Origin: Rhodobacteraceae bacterium EL53 | GTDB taxonomy: Bacteria; Pseudomonadota; Alphaproteobacteria; Rhodobacterales; Rhodobacteraceae | Assembly: GCA_900313015.1 (NCBI GenBank) | Contig: OMPR01000007.1 | Coordinates: forward strand, 42,350-106,349 | DNA length: 64,000 bases | Direction: 5' to 3' | Shown here: piece by piece, positions 45,819 through 54,216 of the stretch | How the letters are laid out: each line of letters starts with the position of its first letter | How positions within the stretch are numbered: position 1 is the first letter of the stretch | The notes under the pieces: generated by a model | Databases searched by the model: none | The model's input: only the letters and a program-made list of their open reading frames with translations | Told to the model about the DNA's origin: nothing | Translations under genes and position numbers: made by a program

Positions 45819-46481
45819 TTAGACTGACATTGCCAGTACACGGCTGATTTCCGTTAGGGACCGGTTTGACTGATCCATCCAAGTGTTAAAGGCGGTTTGC
45901 ACCAGCACCATGGATTTTTTTGCCCCTGGTTGCTTGTCTATAACGTTCTCTGCAACTAGGCGGGCGACAACATCACGCGATAGAATAAAACTGTCCCGAC
46001 CACTGAACCGCATCGCATATTGTGCGGTTGTGCCGCCAAGACGGGAACCGCGCTTTTTCAACATCTCGAGAAGGCCAATATAGTCGTCCGACGGCCATCC
46101 CCCGAGAGTTTGTGCAACGCCCTCTGCTTGGCGCAGTTCCAACAACAGTGCTGCATTTTCCCGGATCGTGGCGATTTTGTTGCCATTCCTGACAATGCGC
46201 GTGTCTTGCAAAAACGCGTCAAATTTTTCGTCACCCATAAAGGCGCATCGCCCCACATCAAACTGGTCAAAGGCCATTTCAAACCCGTCCCATTTTGCCT
46301 CAATGACTTTCCAATTGAACCCAGCCTGAAAGATGCATTTGGTCAAAGTGGACAGCCAGCGATCATCCGGGATGGCGAACAACTTCTCCATTGGCAGAGG
46401 CCCCGATAGTTTTGCATCAAGCGCTGCGTGCCCGCCCTGGCGTTCGGCAGCAATGGCGAAAATATCGTCAAAATGGCGCAT
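45819..46481 (-). CDS. DNA-3-methyladenine glycosylase I-family protein
   Basis: A 220-residue protein of the Tag-like HhH-GPD superfamily. WLSTLTKCIFQAGFNWKVIEAKWDGFEMAFDQFDV matches the Tag helical core, with RNGNKIATIRENA and GGTTAQYAMRFSGRDSFILSRDVVARLV further on. It lacks some Cys/His zinc ligands seen at the E. coli Tag ends, so it is a relative, not a plain Tag. It would remove 3-methyladenine from DNA if active. GGAGG precedes ATG. Confidence 0.8.
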   Translation of the reverse strand: MRHFDDIFAIAAERQGGHAALDAKLSGPLPMEKLFAIPDDRWLSTLTKCIFQAGFNWKVIEAKWDGFEMAFDQFDVGRCAFMGDEKFDAFLQDTRIVRNGNKIATIRENAALLLELRQAEGVAQTLGGWPSDDYIGLLEMLKKRGSRLGGTTAQYAMRFSGRDSFILSRDVVARLVAENVIDKQPGAKKSMVLVQTAFNTWMDQSNRSLTEISRVLAMSV

Positions 46482-46538
46482 AGGGTGTTCCTCCTGAAAG
46501 GAATTCGGCGCAAGGGATCCAGCACTGCCAGTGTTGGA

Positions 46539-46943
46539 TCAAGGTGCAAAGAAAGTCGCTGTTGCCGTAGCTACGATTTTTTCGCTGTCTTCCTCTGTCA
46601 TGTCTGCGCGTGCAAAGACTAACGATCGGCCCGCGCGCACAACTTCGGCACGGCAGAGAATTGCGGTTCCGACACCGGGTCGCATGAATTGGGTATGCAG
46701 GTCTGTTGTGGCGTAGGGTTTGAATTCACCGCTATGGGCCACCGCCGATAAAACCATGGTGGTGTCCGCCAAGGCAGCCAAGGCTTGCCCCGAAACAATT
46801 CCCCCCATGCGTTTGAGGTGATCCCCTAGTGGCATACGGATCAACACATGGTCGGTCTGGGTTTTCAGGACCGTCAAATCCAAGGCCTGCACCCACTCCG
46901 CGAAATGAGCCTTTAGGATATTTTGAGCCGCGTCCGGTGTCAT
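46539..46943 (-). CDS. PaaI-family hotdog thioesterase
   Basis: A 134-residue hotdog-fold thioesterase. VLIRMPLGDHLKRMGGIVSGQALAALADTTMVLSAVAH carries the GGxxSGxxxxxxAD motif with the Asp that acts in hydrolysis, followed by TTDLHTQFMRPGVGTAILCRAEVVRAGRSLVFARADM. It should hydrolyse acyl-CoA thioesters. It runs on the same strand as the glycosylase, 57 bases upstream. Confidence 0.88.
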   Translation of the reverse strand: MTPDAAQNILKAHFAEWVQALDLTVLKTQTDHVLIRMPLGDHLKRMGGIVSGQALAALADTTMVLSAVAHSGEFKPYATTDLHTQFMRPGVGTAILCRAEVVRAGRSLVFARADMTEEDSEKIVATATATFFAP

Positions 46944-47012
46944 GATGAGGTTCCATAAAGCATGGCAAGGGGTCCTTTGAAGCTGAAGGCTTGGAAGTGG
47001 GGTTTCACAGGC

Positions 47013-47597
47013 TTAGTCTGCGAATGGGTCTGCCTTTTTGTTTGAGTTGGCAAAAGGATCGCTCTGAGATTTTCGAGCTGCCAAATAGGACCGCTGGCAA
47101 TTCACAACTTCATCAAAGGCAGCCCTTGACCCTTTGAGGGTATACCGGCCCAGCGTGGTATCGGCATAAGACCATGTCATCGAGCTTTCGCCCTGAAATT
47201 CGCGAATGAACAGCGTTGCTTCGTCAGATTGGGCGTTGATCATGATGTTGAGACCGGGAAAGTCATCCGTTCGCAACCCGTCCATTTCAAGCGACCAAGG
47301 GCTTTCGTTGCCAAACTTTACAGCAATGTCATATTCCGTGCCTTTTTCGATCGAGGCCCATTTCTTGTCCAAAAGGGTGACGTCGAGCAGCAATTCTTCA
47401 TCGGTGTTGTCAAAACCAATGAAGAACGCTGTGTCTTCTTCGAACAGGGCAAAGGCTTGGCAACCATCGGATCCAGGGTAAAACGAAATGTCCCATCCGC
47501 GCACAGTTTTCCAATCAATTGGGGATGCAAGCGTCGCCGTTCCAAAGAAACCAGCGGCAATGGCCAACAAGCTGAAACGTAATGTTCTTAGCGTCAT
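47013..47597 (-). CDS. Exported hypothetical protein
   Basis: A 194-residue protein with a signal peptide (MTLRTLRFSLLAIAAGFFGTATLASP). The mature part has VRGWDISFYPGSDGCQAFALFEEDTAFFIGFDNTDEELLLDVTLLDKKWASIEKGTEYDIAVKFG and a later LFIREFQGESSMTWSYADTTLGRYTLKGSRAAFDEVVNCQRS. It is predicted beta-rich, with two Cys that may form a disulfide. The charged tail NSNKKADPFAD repeats DPFAxS. Function is unknown. GGAGA precedes ATG. Confidence 0.72.
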   Translation of the reverse strand: MTLRTLRFSLLAIAAGFFGTATLASPIDWKTVRGWDISFYPGSDGCQAFALFEEDTAFFIGFDNTDEELLLDVTLLDKKWASIEKGTEYDIAVKFGNESPWSLEMDGLRTDDFPGLNIMINAQSDEATLFIREFQGESSMTWSYADTTLGRYTLKGSRAAFDEVVNCQRSYLAARKSQSDPFANSNKKADPFAD

Positions 47598-47735
47598 GAT
47601 CAGGGTTCTCCGCGTCTCTAGGTTGATCCTATTAGGGTTTTTTTACGCTGCCAAGTCGTTGCAGGCTTTGCAAAGTTTAGAAAATCCGAATGCGAGGCGT
47701 GAAAATACTCGACAAATGTGGGGTTTTTGGAGTGT

Positions 47736-47751
47736 AATTGACTGGTCAATT
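47736..47751. promoter_or_regulatory. BetI-like operator in front of the quaternary-amine ABC transporter
   Basis: AATTGACTGGTCAATT is a perfect 16-base palindrome whose core ATTGAC-TG-GTCAAT has the same arms as the betI operator at 10652-10665. It is followed by TAATAACCCGAGCG, similar to the AATAAAAAACCCCTAGCG after the betI site, and lies 88 bases before the substrate-binding-protein gene. I infer repression by BetI. Confidence 0.7.
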
Positions 47752-47838
47752 AATAACCCGAGCGCGGGTATGCGCGTGACACTCCCTTTGTAAGGGGGAT
47801 AAGTTGGCGCAAGGACACAAAACAGGGAGTACCTAAGA

Positions 47839-48789
47839 ATGCAAAAACTCAGCCTTGGAATCGCATTGACTGCACTGGCGGGATCCGTTCATGCGGCAGA
47901 TATGGGCGCCGTAGACGAACCTATCAAACTGGCGATCAATGAATGGACGGGCCAGCACATCACAACGCATGTTGCCGGTGAGATGCTCAAGGCCGCTGGC
48001 TATAAGGTGGAATATGCGACGGCGGGCATGATGAACCAGTTTCAGGCGATCGCGGATGGCGACATCCATGCGACACTGGAAATCTGGTCGTCAAACGTCT
48101 CGGATGAATACGCAAAGAAAATTGCCGAAGGCAACGTGGTTGAGCTCGGGGATCTGGGTCTGGATGCCAAAGAAGGCATCGCATACCCTGCGCACGTGGC
48201 CGAGCTGTGCCCGGGCCTGCCTGCTTGGGAAGCGTTGAAAGAATGCGCCCAGAACTTTGCCACTGCAGAAACCATTCCGAATGGTCGTTTGGTGGACTAC
48301 CCTGCGGATTGGGGCACACCCGGTGCCGATCGTATGACCGGTCTTGAACTGCCCTTCAAAGCGGTTCCAGCGGGATCCGAAGGGGCGTTGATTGCTGAAT
48401 TGCGTGCCTCAACCGATCGCAAATCGCCGCTGTTGATCACATTCTGGCAGCCCCACTGGGCGATGTCGGCGTATGACGTAAAATTCGTGGACCTGCCTGC
48501 TGGCGAAGAAGCTTGTTTTAACGACCCAGCATGGGGTCCAAACCCGAATGCGATCAATGACTGTGATTTCTCACCAACACGGATTTTCAAAGCCGGTTGG
48601 GTTGGTATGCAGGATAAATGGCCAGCGGCCTATGAAATCCTGTCCAACTACGCACTGAGTGTCGAAGCACAGCAGCCTATGATGGGCGAAATTGACGTGG
48701 ACGGTGGTTCAGTTGAAGACGTTGTGGCCAAATGGATGGCAGACAACGAAGGCAGCTGGCGTCCGGTTGTCGACGCAGCGACCAAGTGA
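47839..48789 (+). CDS. Quaternary-amine ABC transporter substrate-binding protein (ProX/OpuAC-like)
   Basis: A 316-residue periplasmic protein with a signal peptide (MQKLSLGIALTALAGSVHAAD). INEWTGQHITTHVAGEMLKAAGYKVEYATAGMMNQFQAIADGDIHATLEIW is the OpuAC domain start. The several Trp residues (including LITFWQPHWAMSAYDV) suit cation-pi binding of glycine betaine, choline or dimethylsulfoniopropionate. GGGAG precedes ATG. It is the first gene of a three-gene operon and has the BetI-like site upstream. The ligand is inferred. Confidence 0.88.
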   Translation: MQKLSLGIALTALAGSVHAADMGAVDEPIKLAINEWTGQHITTHVAGEMLKAAGYKVEYATAGMMNQFQAIADGDIHATLEIWSSNVSDEYAKKIAEGNVVELGDLGLDAKEGIAYPAHVAELCPGLPAWEALKECAQNFATAETIPNGRLVDYPADWGTPGADRMTGLELPFKAVPAGSEGALIAELRASTDRKSPLLITFWQPHWAMSAYDVKFVDLPAGEEACFNDPAWGPNPNAINDCDFSPTRIFKAGWVGMQDKWPAAYEILSNYALSVEAQQPMMGEIDVDGGSVEDVVAKWMADNEGSWRPVVDAATK

Positions 48790-48799
48790 GCCGCGACAC

Positions 48800-49852
48800 G
48801 TGACTGACGTAACACCGCCAGCCATCGCCTGCCAGAATCTCTGGCAGGTGTTTGGCAACGGCGCAGACAAAGCCCTGACCGACGCGCTTGCTCGGTCAGG
48901 GGGGGATGCTGACGCTGCCGCCAAGGATCTACGCGAAAAGGGGTTCATTCCTGCCGTGCAAAATGCCAATTTCGAAGTCAAAGAAGGCGAGCTTTTTGTC
49001 ATCATGGGCCTGTCAGGCTCGGGCAAGTCGACCCTGATCCGTTGTATCTCACAGTTGTTGGATGGCACTGGGGGCGGGATCGATATTCATGGCGAAAACA
49101 TCATGGAGGCCAGCAAGCAGCGCCTGATCGAATTGCGCCGCAAAAAACTGGGCATGGTGTTCCAGCATTTTGGTCTGTTCCCGCATATGACGGTTCTGGA
49201 CAACGTGGCCTATCCGCTGCGTGTACAGGGCGTTTCTCGCAAGGCGCGGTTGAAAAAAGCCACAGAAGTGATTGAACTTGTTGGGCTTAAAGGGCGTGAG
49301 AAACATTATCCGCGTGAATTGTCTGGTGGCCAACGCCAAAGGGTGGGCATTGCCCGATCCTTGGTTGCGGACTGTCAGGTTTGGTTCTTGGATGAACCGT
49401 TTTCGGCGCTTGATCCATTGATCCGGCGACAGTTGCAGGACGAGTTCCTGCAAATTCAAGAAAAGCTGAAGACCACGATTGTTTTCATCACACATGACAT
49501 CAACGAGGCGCTGAAGCTGGCGGATCGCATTGCGATCATGCGGGATGGCAAAATTGTACAGATTGGTACGCCGACTGACATCGTGTTGAACCCGGTCGAT
49601 GACTATGTCCGCGAGTTTTCCAAAGATGTCGCCAAAGGTCAGCACGCGCATGTGTCATCCGTGATGCAAGCGGGTACCGAGGGCGTTGGCCCCGATGATC
49701 CCGGGTTACGCACAGATATGACGTTGGATGCGGCCCTGGCGCGGTGCATGGAACTGTATGAGCCGGTTCCGGTTCATGACAAAGCAGGCAAATTGGTGGG
49801 GATGGTGAATCCAGCCGATCTGGCGGCCGCCTTGCAGGTGGAAGAGGCATGA
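48800..49852 (+). CDS. Quaternary-amine ABC transporter ATPase (ProV-like)
   Basis: A 350-residue ATPase. It starts at a GTG (VTDVTPPAIACQNLWQVFG) 11 bases after the previous gene. VIMGLSGSGKSTLIRCISQLLDGTGGGI is Walker A, LSGGQRQRVGIARSLVADCQVWFLDEPFSALDPLIRRQLQDE holds the signature and Walker B, and THDINEALKLADRIAIM is the H-loop. A 30-residue insert before Walker A (SGGDADAAAKDLREKGFIPAVQNANFEVKE) and a C-terminal CBS-like portion resemble ProV/OpuAA proteins. The stop overlaps the permease start (ATGA). Confidence 0.9.
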   Translation: MTDVTPPAIACQNLWQVFGNGADKALTDALARSGGDADAAAKDLREKGFIPAVQNANFEVKEGELFVIMGLSGSGKSTLIRCISQLLDGTGGGIDIHGENIMEASKQRLIELRRKKLGMVFQHFGLFPHMTVLDNVAYPLRVQGVSRKARLKKATEVIELVGLKGREKHYPRELSGGQRQRVGIARSLVADCQVWFLDEPFSALDPLIRRQLQDEFLQIQEKLKTTIVFITHDINEALKLADRIAIMRDGKIVQIGTPTDIVLNPVDDYVREFSKDVAKGQHAHVSSVMQAGTEGVGPDDPGLRTDMTLDAALARCMELYEPVPVHDKAGKLVGMVNPADLAAALQVEEA

Positions 49853-51912
49853 GCGCACCTGCGGATGTTTCCTCTGGCTTTGTCTCTCTGACGGTTGGTG
49901 CCAAAGCGGCCTTGATCACGTTGGTGGTTGGGGCGATCTGCTTGATACTGGAACCCTATGCGCCGTGGCTGGTGGCATGGCCCAAAGGCTGGGTTCTGCC
50001 CACGACAGATTGGGTTGGGAGCAGCCTGACTTGGTTCTTGGAAGGCATAAAACCGGTTGCGCGGATGTTTTCGGACGTGATGCGGTATCCGATGGATTGG
50101 GCAAATTTCGTCTTGAACGGCACGCCTTGGCCGTTGGTCATTGGATTGGTGACGGCGTTGGGGTGGTACCTTGGAGGCCTGTCGATGGCCGCGCTCGGAT
50201 TTCTGGGCCTCAGCTTTGTGCTGGCTTCGGGGTATTGGGCCGAAAGCATGAATACGCTGGCGCTTGTGGCGGTATCTGTGCCGCTGGCGCTGGTGATGGG
50301 CGGTGCGATTGGCATTCTTGCGAACGAAGTGCCTCGCGTTAAGAACGCGCTACAGGCGTTGCTGGATATCATGCAGACAGTTCCGACGTTTGCCTACCTG
50401 ACACCGCTCTTGTTGTTGTTCGGGTTTGGTCCGGTGGTTGGTCTGATTGCGTCGGCGATTTATGCCGCACCACCTATGGCTCGCAATGTGATGTTGGGCC
50501 TCGAACGCGTTGAACCCGAAGTGAAAGAGGCCGCGATCATGGCCGGTGGCACCCGGATGCAGCAGCTGTTTCAGGTCGAGATCCCTTCTGCGACGACTCA
50601 AATCATGGTCGGGGTGAACCAGTGCCTGATGGCAGCGCTGTCGATGGTGATCATCGCGGCTGTGATCGGTGGTTTTAACGACATCGGTTGGGAAGTGCTT
50701 CTTACCATGCGCAAGGCGCAATTCGGAGAGGCGCTGTTGGCAGGGATGGTCATTGTCGTCTTCGCCGTGATCATTGATCGGATGAGCGGAGCCTTGGCGA
50801 CCGAACGCAAACGCTATGACCGGCGAGTGTTTTGGGCATTGGTCGGGTTTGCGGTTCTGTTCACCGTGGCGTTTTGGTCTTCGATGCCCAACGCATCTGA
50901 TTTGACACTGTTGGATCCGGTCGCGGATGCGGTGGATCAAAGCCTGACAGATTTCACACGTACAAACGGGGTGTGGCTGGACGCGCTCAAGAACAACTCG
51001 ATGTTCTATGTATTGCTGCCGCTTCGCATTGGGCTGGATCAGGCTGTACTGCCCTTTACGTGGGGCTTTTCGTGGACCTCAGACATGAGCCAGGGACTGT
51101 TCCTATTTGGGGCCGTGGTCGGCGCGCTGATTGCTTGGCGTGGCAATCTGACCGGGGGCTTGGCATTCTTGATTGCGATCGGGATGCTTGAAACCGGAAT
51201 TGCCAATTTGCCTTGGCCGTTTGTTCTGACGGGGGCAGCCGCCTTGGGTTGGGTCGCCGGAGGGCCTCGTTTGGCGATGCTGTCCGTCGGGCTGTTGTCG
51301 ACAATCCTTGTGTCGGGGCTGTGGGACCGGGCGTTGCTGTCGCTGTACCTCAGCGGTGCGGCGGTATTTTCCTGTGCCATCGTCGGTGGGGGCATTGGTT
51401 TGCTGAGCGCTGTCAGCCCGCTAGCTTGGAAGATCGTGCGGCCAATCTGCGATATGTTGCAGACGATTCCGCTGTTTGTTTTCCTGATCCCGGTGTTGAT
51501 GGTGTTCCAAATCGGCGAGTTCTCGGCGTTCTTGGCGATCTGCGCCTATGCTGTGGTTCCGATGATCCGGTACACGCGTCACGGATTGGTTAACACACCG
51601 GACGAGATGATGGAGGCGGCAATCGCGAGCGGTGCAACCGAATGGCAAATCATGCGGGATATTCGGGGTCCGTATGCGGCGCCAACCATCTTGTTGGGGC
51701 TGAACCAAACCATCCTCTATGCCTTTGCTATGCTGGTGATTGCTGCATTGATTGGAACCACTGGGTTGGGTCAATCGATCTATCTGGCGCTTGGTCAGGC
51801 TGACATCGGATTGGGTATCTCTGCTGGGGCCGCGATGGCTATCCTGGCTTTGATTGCCGACCGAATGGTGCAGGGCTTTGCCGAAGAGAGACGCAAAGCT
51901 TTGGGTTTGTAG
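49849..51912 (+). CDS. Double-length quaternary-amine ABC permease (two fused permease domains)
   Basis: A 687-residue inner-membrane protein formed by two ProW-like permease units. The first has its EAA loop at EAAIMAGGTRMQQLFQVEIPSATTQIMVGVNQ (around residue 228), the second at EAAIASGATEWQIMRDIRGPYAAPTILLGLNQ (about 586). Each unit has its own set of helices, and a linker near 330 (ERKRYDRRVFW) joins them. A single chain thus can supply both membrane halves of the transporter. Such fusions occur in related bacteria. A terminator follows at 51937-51969. Confidence 0.88.
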   Translation: MSAPADVSSGFVSLTVGAKAALITLVVGAICLILEPYAPWLVAWPKGWVLPTTDWVGSSLTWFLEGIKPVARMFSDVMRYPMDWANFVLNGTPWPLVIGLVTALGWYLGGLSMAALGFLGLSFVLASGYWAESMNTLALVAVSVPLALVMGGAIGILANEVPRVKNALQALLDIMQTVPTFAYLTPLLLLFGFGPVVGLIASAIYAAPPMARNVMLGLERVEPEVKEAAIMAGGTRMQQLFQVEIPSATTQIMVGVNQCLMAALSMVIIAAVIGGFNDIGWEVLLTMRKAQFGEALLAGMVIVVFAVIIDRMSGALATERKRYDRRVFWALVGFAVLFTVAFWSSMPNASDLTLLDPVADAVDQSLTDFTRTNGVWLDALKNNSMFYVLLPLRIGLDQAVLPFTWGFSWTSDMSQGLFLFGAVVGALIAWRGNLTGGLAFLIAIGMLETGIANLPWPFVLTGAAALGWVAGGPRLAMLSVGLLSTILVSGLWDRALLSLYLSGAAVFSCAIVGGGIGLLSAVSPLAWKIVRPICDMLQTIPLFVFLIPVLMVFQIGEFSAFLAICAYAVVPMIRYTRHGLVNTPDEMMEAAIASGATEWQIMRDIRGPYAAPTILLGLNQTILYAFAMLVIAALIGTTGLGQSIYLALGQADIGLGISAGAAMAILALIADRMVQGFAEERRKALGL

Positions 51913-51936
51913 ACCGGGGCGCATTTAACATGAACG

Positions 51937-51969
51937 GGGCGTGGCCATTGGTTGCGCCCTTTTCTTTTG
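51937..51969 (+). terminator. Intrinsic terminator after the ABC transporter operon
   Basis: GGGCG (51937-51941) pairs with CGCCC (51955-51959), followed by TTTTCTTTT. It ends the three-gene transporter transcript. Confidence 0.7.
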
Positions 51970-52060
51970 GAGCATGGCAAAAGTATCCTGACTTTTTTGA
52001 TCTGGAACATGTTCAACCCTGATAGCCTGTGTCATGTGAGGCCAAACAAAAGGGTCCTTT

Positions 52061-52726
52061 ATGACCGGTTGGACTGAATTTCTATTTGCGTTGTTGGTGT
52101 TCCTGCTCAGCCACGTGATCCCTGTGCGACCACCTGTGCGCCCGTGGTTGATCGCGCGACTTGGGCGAGGGGGCTACTTTGCTGCGTATTGTGTGGTTTC
52201 GACGGGGATCTTGGTCTGGTTGATTGTTGCGGCGGCGCGTGCGCCATATGTTGAAGTGATCCCCCCGTTAGACGTTTTGCGCTGGATTCCTTTGGTGATG
52301 ATGCCGCTGGTGTGCGTGCTGATAGTCGGTGGCATGACGGTCAAGAATCCGTTTTCTTTCGGTGGGTTAGGGCGAGGAGCTTATAACCCTGTTCGACCGG
52401 GTATCTTTGCGCTCAGCCGCCATCCGCTTCTGTTGGCGCTGATGGGGTGGTCTGTAGTGCATATGTTGGCGAATGGGGATCTGGCGCATGTCATCCTGTT
52501 TGGCTTGTTTGCGCTGTTTGCAGGGTTGGGAATGGTGATGATCGACAGGCGCAAGGCGCGCGACATGGGGCCGGACTGGTCAGAAATGATCCGAAACACT
52601 GCGCGGTTTTCGATGGTGGGGGCCGGGCAGGTGTCGTGGCAGGCATGGGCCGGTGGGTTCGGGCTTTATGCCCTATTTATATGGGGCCACGCGTGGGTTA
52701 TCGGGGTTTCCCCGTTGCCGTTTTGA
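52061..52726 (+). CDS. NnrU-family membrane protein
   Basis: A 221-residue membrane protein with about six hydrophobic segments. LFALLVFLLSHVIPVRPPVRPWLIARLGRGGYFAAYCVVST and NPVRPGIFALSRHPLLLALMGWSVVHMLANGDL match the NnrU domain, named for a gene linked to denitrification in Rhodobacter; it also resembles isoprenylcysteine methyltransferase-like membrane proteins. No denitrification genes are nearby, so its role is open. It is followed by DUF2478 after 70 bases. Confidence 0.85.
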   Translation: MTGWTEFLFALLVFLLSHVIPVRPPVRPWLIARLGRGGYFAAYCVVSTGILVWLIVAAARAPYVEVIPPLDVLRWIPLVMMPLVCVLIVGGMTVKNPFSFGGLGRGAYNPVRPGIFALSRHPLLLALMGWSVVHMLANGDLAHVILFGLFALFAGLGMVMIDRRKARDMGPDWSEMIRNTARFSMVGAGQVSWQAWAGGFGLYALFIWGHAWVIGVSPLPF

Positions 52727-52796
52727 CCATGGAGTGGTCGCAGAGAGAGTGACGTGCTATGTGCATGTCTAACGATGGATGAAAGGATGCGTTGAG

Positions 52797-53318
52797 ATGC
52801 ATTTGGCTTATGTAACGACAGAAGCGCGCGGGGGCACGGATCGGTTGCTCAGCGCGATTGCGGAGCGGCTTGAATCCAAGGGCGTGACCCTTGCGGGTGT
52901 GGTGCAGACCAACACGGAATGCGCCGATGATGCCAAGTGTGATATGGACCTGCGCGTCTTGGAAAATGGCGAAAAAATCCGTATTTCTCAATCACTTGGG
53001 GCGGGATCTCGGGGGTGCCGGTTGGATCCGGCGGCGCTGGAAACCTCGGTCGCTTTGGTGATGGAATCGCTGGAAAAGGCGCCGCGGTTGTTGATCATCA
53101 ACAAGTTCGGCAAACACGAGGCGGATGGGCGCGGGTTTCGGCCTGTGATCGGCGATGCCTTGATGCGGGGGATTCCTGTGCTGGTGGGTGTTAACGGCTT
53201 GAATGAACAGAAGTTTTTGGATTTTACCGAAGGTGCGGCAGAGAAGATGGAGCCGGATCTGGACGCGATAGAGGCGTGGCTGGATCGGGTGGCCCCCGAG
53301 GGATCAGAAGCCGCCTGA
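52797..53318 (+). CDS. DUF2478-family protein
   Basis: A 173-residue protein of the DUF2478 family. MHLAYVTTEARGGTDRLLSAIAERLESKGVTLAGVVQTNTE begins with a pattern like a P-loop fold, then SLGAGSRGCRLDPAALETSVALVMESLEKAPRLLIINKFGKHEADGRGFRPVIGDALMRGIPVLVGVNGLN, where INKFGKHE suits a nucleotide-binding NKxx segment. The family often lies near molybdenum or nitrogen-oxide genes; its reaction is unknown. ATG 52797 is preferred to 52779 because MHLAYVT is the usual beginning. Confidence 0.85.
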   Translation: MHLAYVTTEARGGTDRLLSAIAERLESKGVTLAGVVQTNTECADDAKCDMDLRVLENGEKIRISQSLGAGSRGCRLDPAALETSVALVMESLEKAPRLLIINKFGKHEADGRGFRPVIGDALMRGIPVLVGVNGLNEQKFLDFTEGAAEKMEPDLDAIEAWLDRVAPEGSEAA

Positions 53319-53340
53319 ACCGGTCTGAAACTGTGATCTG

Positions 53341-53374
53341 ACACCCGTCCGTTTGTGGCGGGTGTTTTGCTTTT
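53341..53374 (+). terminator. Intrinsic terminator after DUF2478 gene
   Basis: ACACCCG (53341-53347) pairs perfectly with CGGGTGT (53359-53365), followed by TTTGCTTTT. It lies 22 bases after the stop. Confidence 0.85.
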
Positions 53375-54216
53375 GGGGGCTGCGTTCGCTGTGTTAACCG
53401 GCGGTTTGGGGGCCGATGTGCACCCTGCGCGGGGTAGGGACCCGGGTGTTTTGGGGACTCTGGGCGTGATTTCGTACGAAACGAGTGGCTGAAATCGGGG
53501 TCTGTGGGGATGGTTTTCGACGGTTTGGGGAATTCCTACGCGATTTCGTACGAGATGGGGTGCTGGACCGTCAGGGCAGCCCCGACTCAGGTTAATTTGA
53601 GGGAATATGCCGCAGTTTGAGGGGCTGGCGGGGGGGCTTGGGCTGCACGGTGGTTTCGCGTGCGCAGAGGTGGACCCGTTGGGTTTGGGAGGGCAGGGGA
53701 TGGCAAGACCCGCATCTGTGTTTCGCCCCCGGAGCGCACGCCGGTGGGCGAAGGGACAAACGGTTCGGGGGACTGTCTGAGGTGGGGACGGGCGGAGCCC
53801 TGCGCATCGGAGGGTGCACATCAAAGCGTGGCGTGTGCTGGATTACGTCTTGGAGTGTGGCGCGTCGCGGCAGGCCCGCGCCTGAGCTTCGGCTTGGGGG
53901 GGCGAACCGGTCCGCGCGGTGGCAAAGGCTGTGGCAGAGCGTTTGAGGTTTGGAAGGGCAGAGGCCTGTGCGGTGTGGTCTGCGGGGTGAAGAGGGGCGT
54001 TGGTTGGGGTGTGGTTTGGGTGCGTTTAATTGGGGGGTGTCACGGAGTGGCACGACCCGCGCCTGACCTTTCCCTCCGGGAAGGCGCTTTACGCCTCCCC
54101 AAGGTCAGGCGCGGGTCTTTTGTTGGGGGACGGCTGCATGATTTACAAGGAAATTTTTTGTTGAACCTTAGGGCTAAGGAGGTAGGTTATTCTTGGTTGT
54201 TATTAGGAATTCTGTC
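53375..54216. other. GC-rich gene-free region with palindromes and a long hairpin
   Basis: About 840 bases without a credible gene. Long open frames exist on both strands (for example 53660-54235 and a minus frame to 53824), but they have unnatural composition (Gly/Trp/Arg-rich or Pro/Ser-rich) and no motifs. The palindrome TTTCGTACGAAA (53470-53481) and a near copy TTTCGTACGAGA (53544-53555) occur 74 bases apart in a shared GATTTCGTACGA context. Near the end is a long perfect hairpin (54054-54117). Confidence 0.5.
54054..54121 (+). repeat. Long perfect hairpin with branched loop, terminator-like
   Basis: GACCCGCGCCTGACCTT (54054-54070) pairs perfectly over 17 bases with 54101-54117. The 30-base loop holds two smaller inverted repeats, CCC-TCC-GGG and AGGCG-CTTTA-CGCCT, so the whole can form a three-branched structure. 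Four T follow. It lies 100 bases before an A+T-rich secreted-protein gene. The form resembles a dispersed REP-like element doubling as a terminator. Confidence 0.75.
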
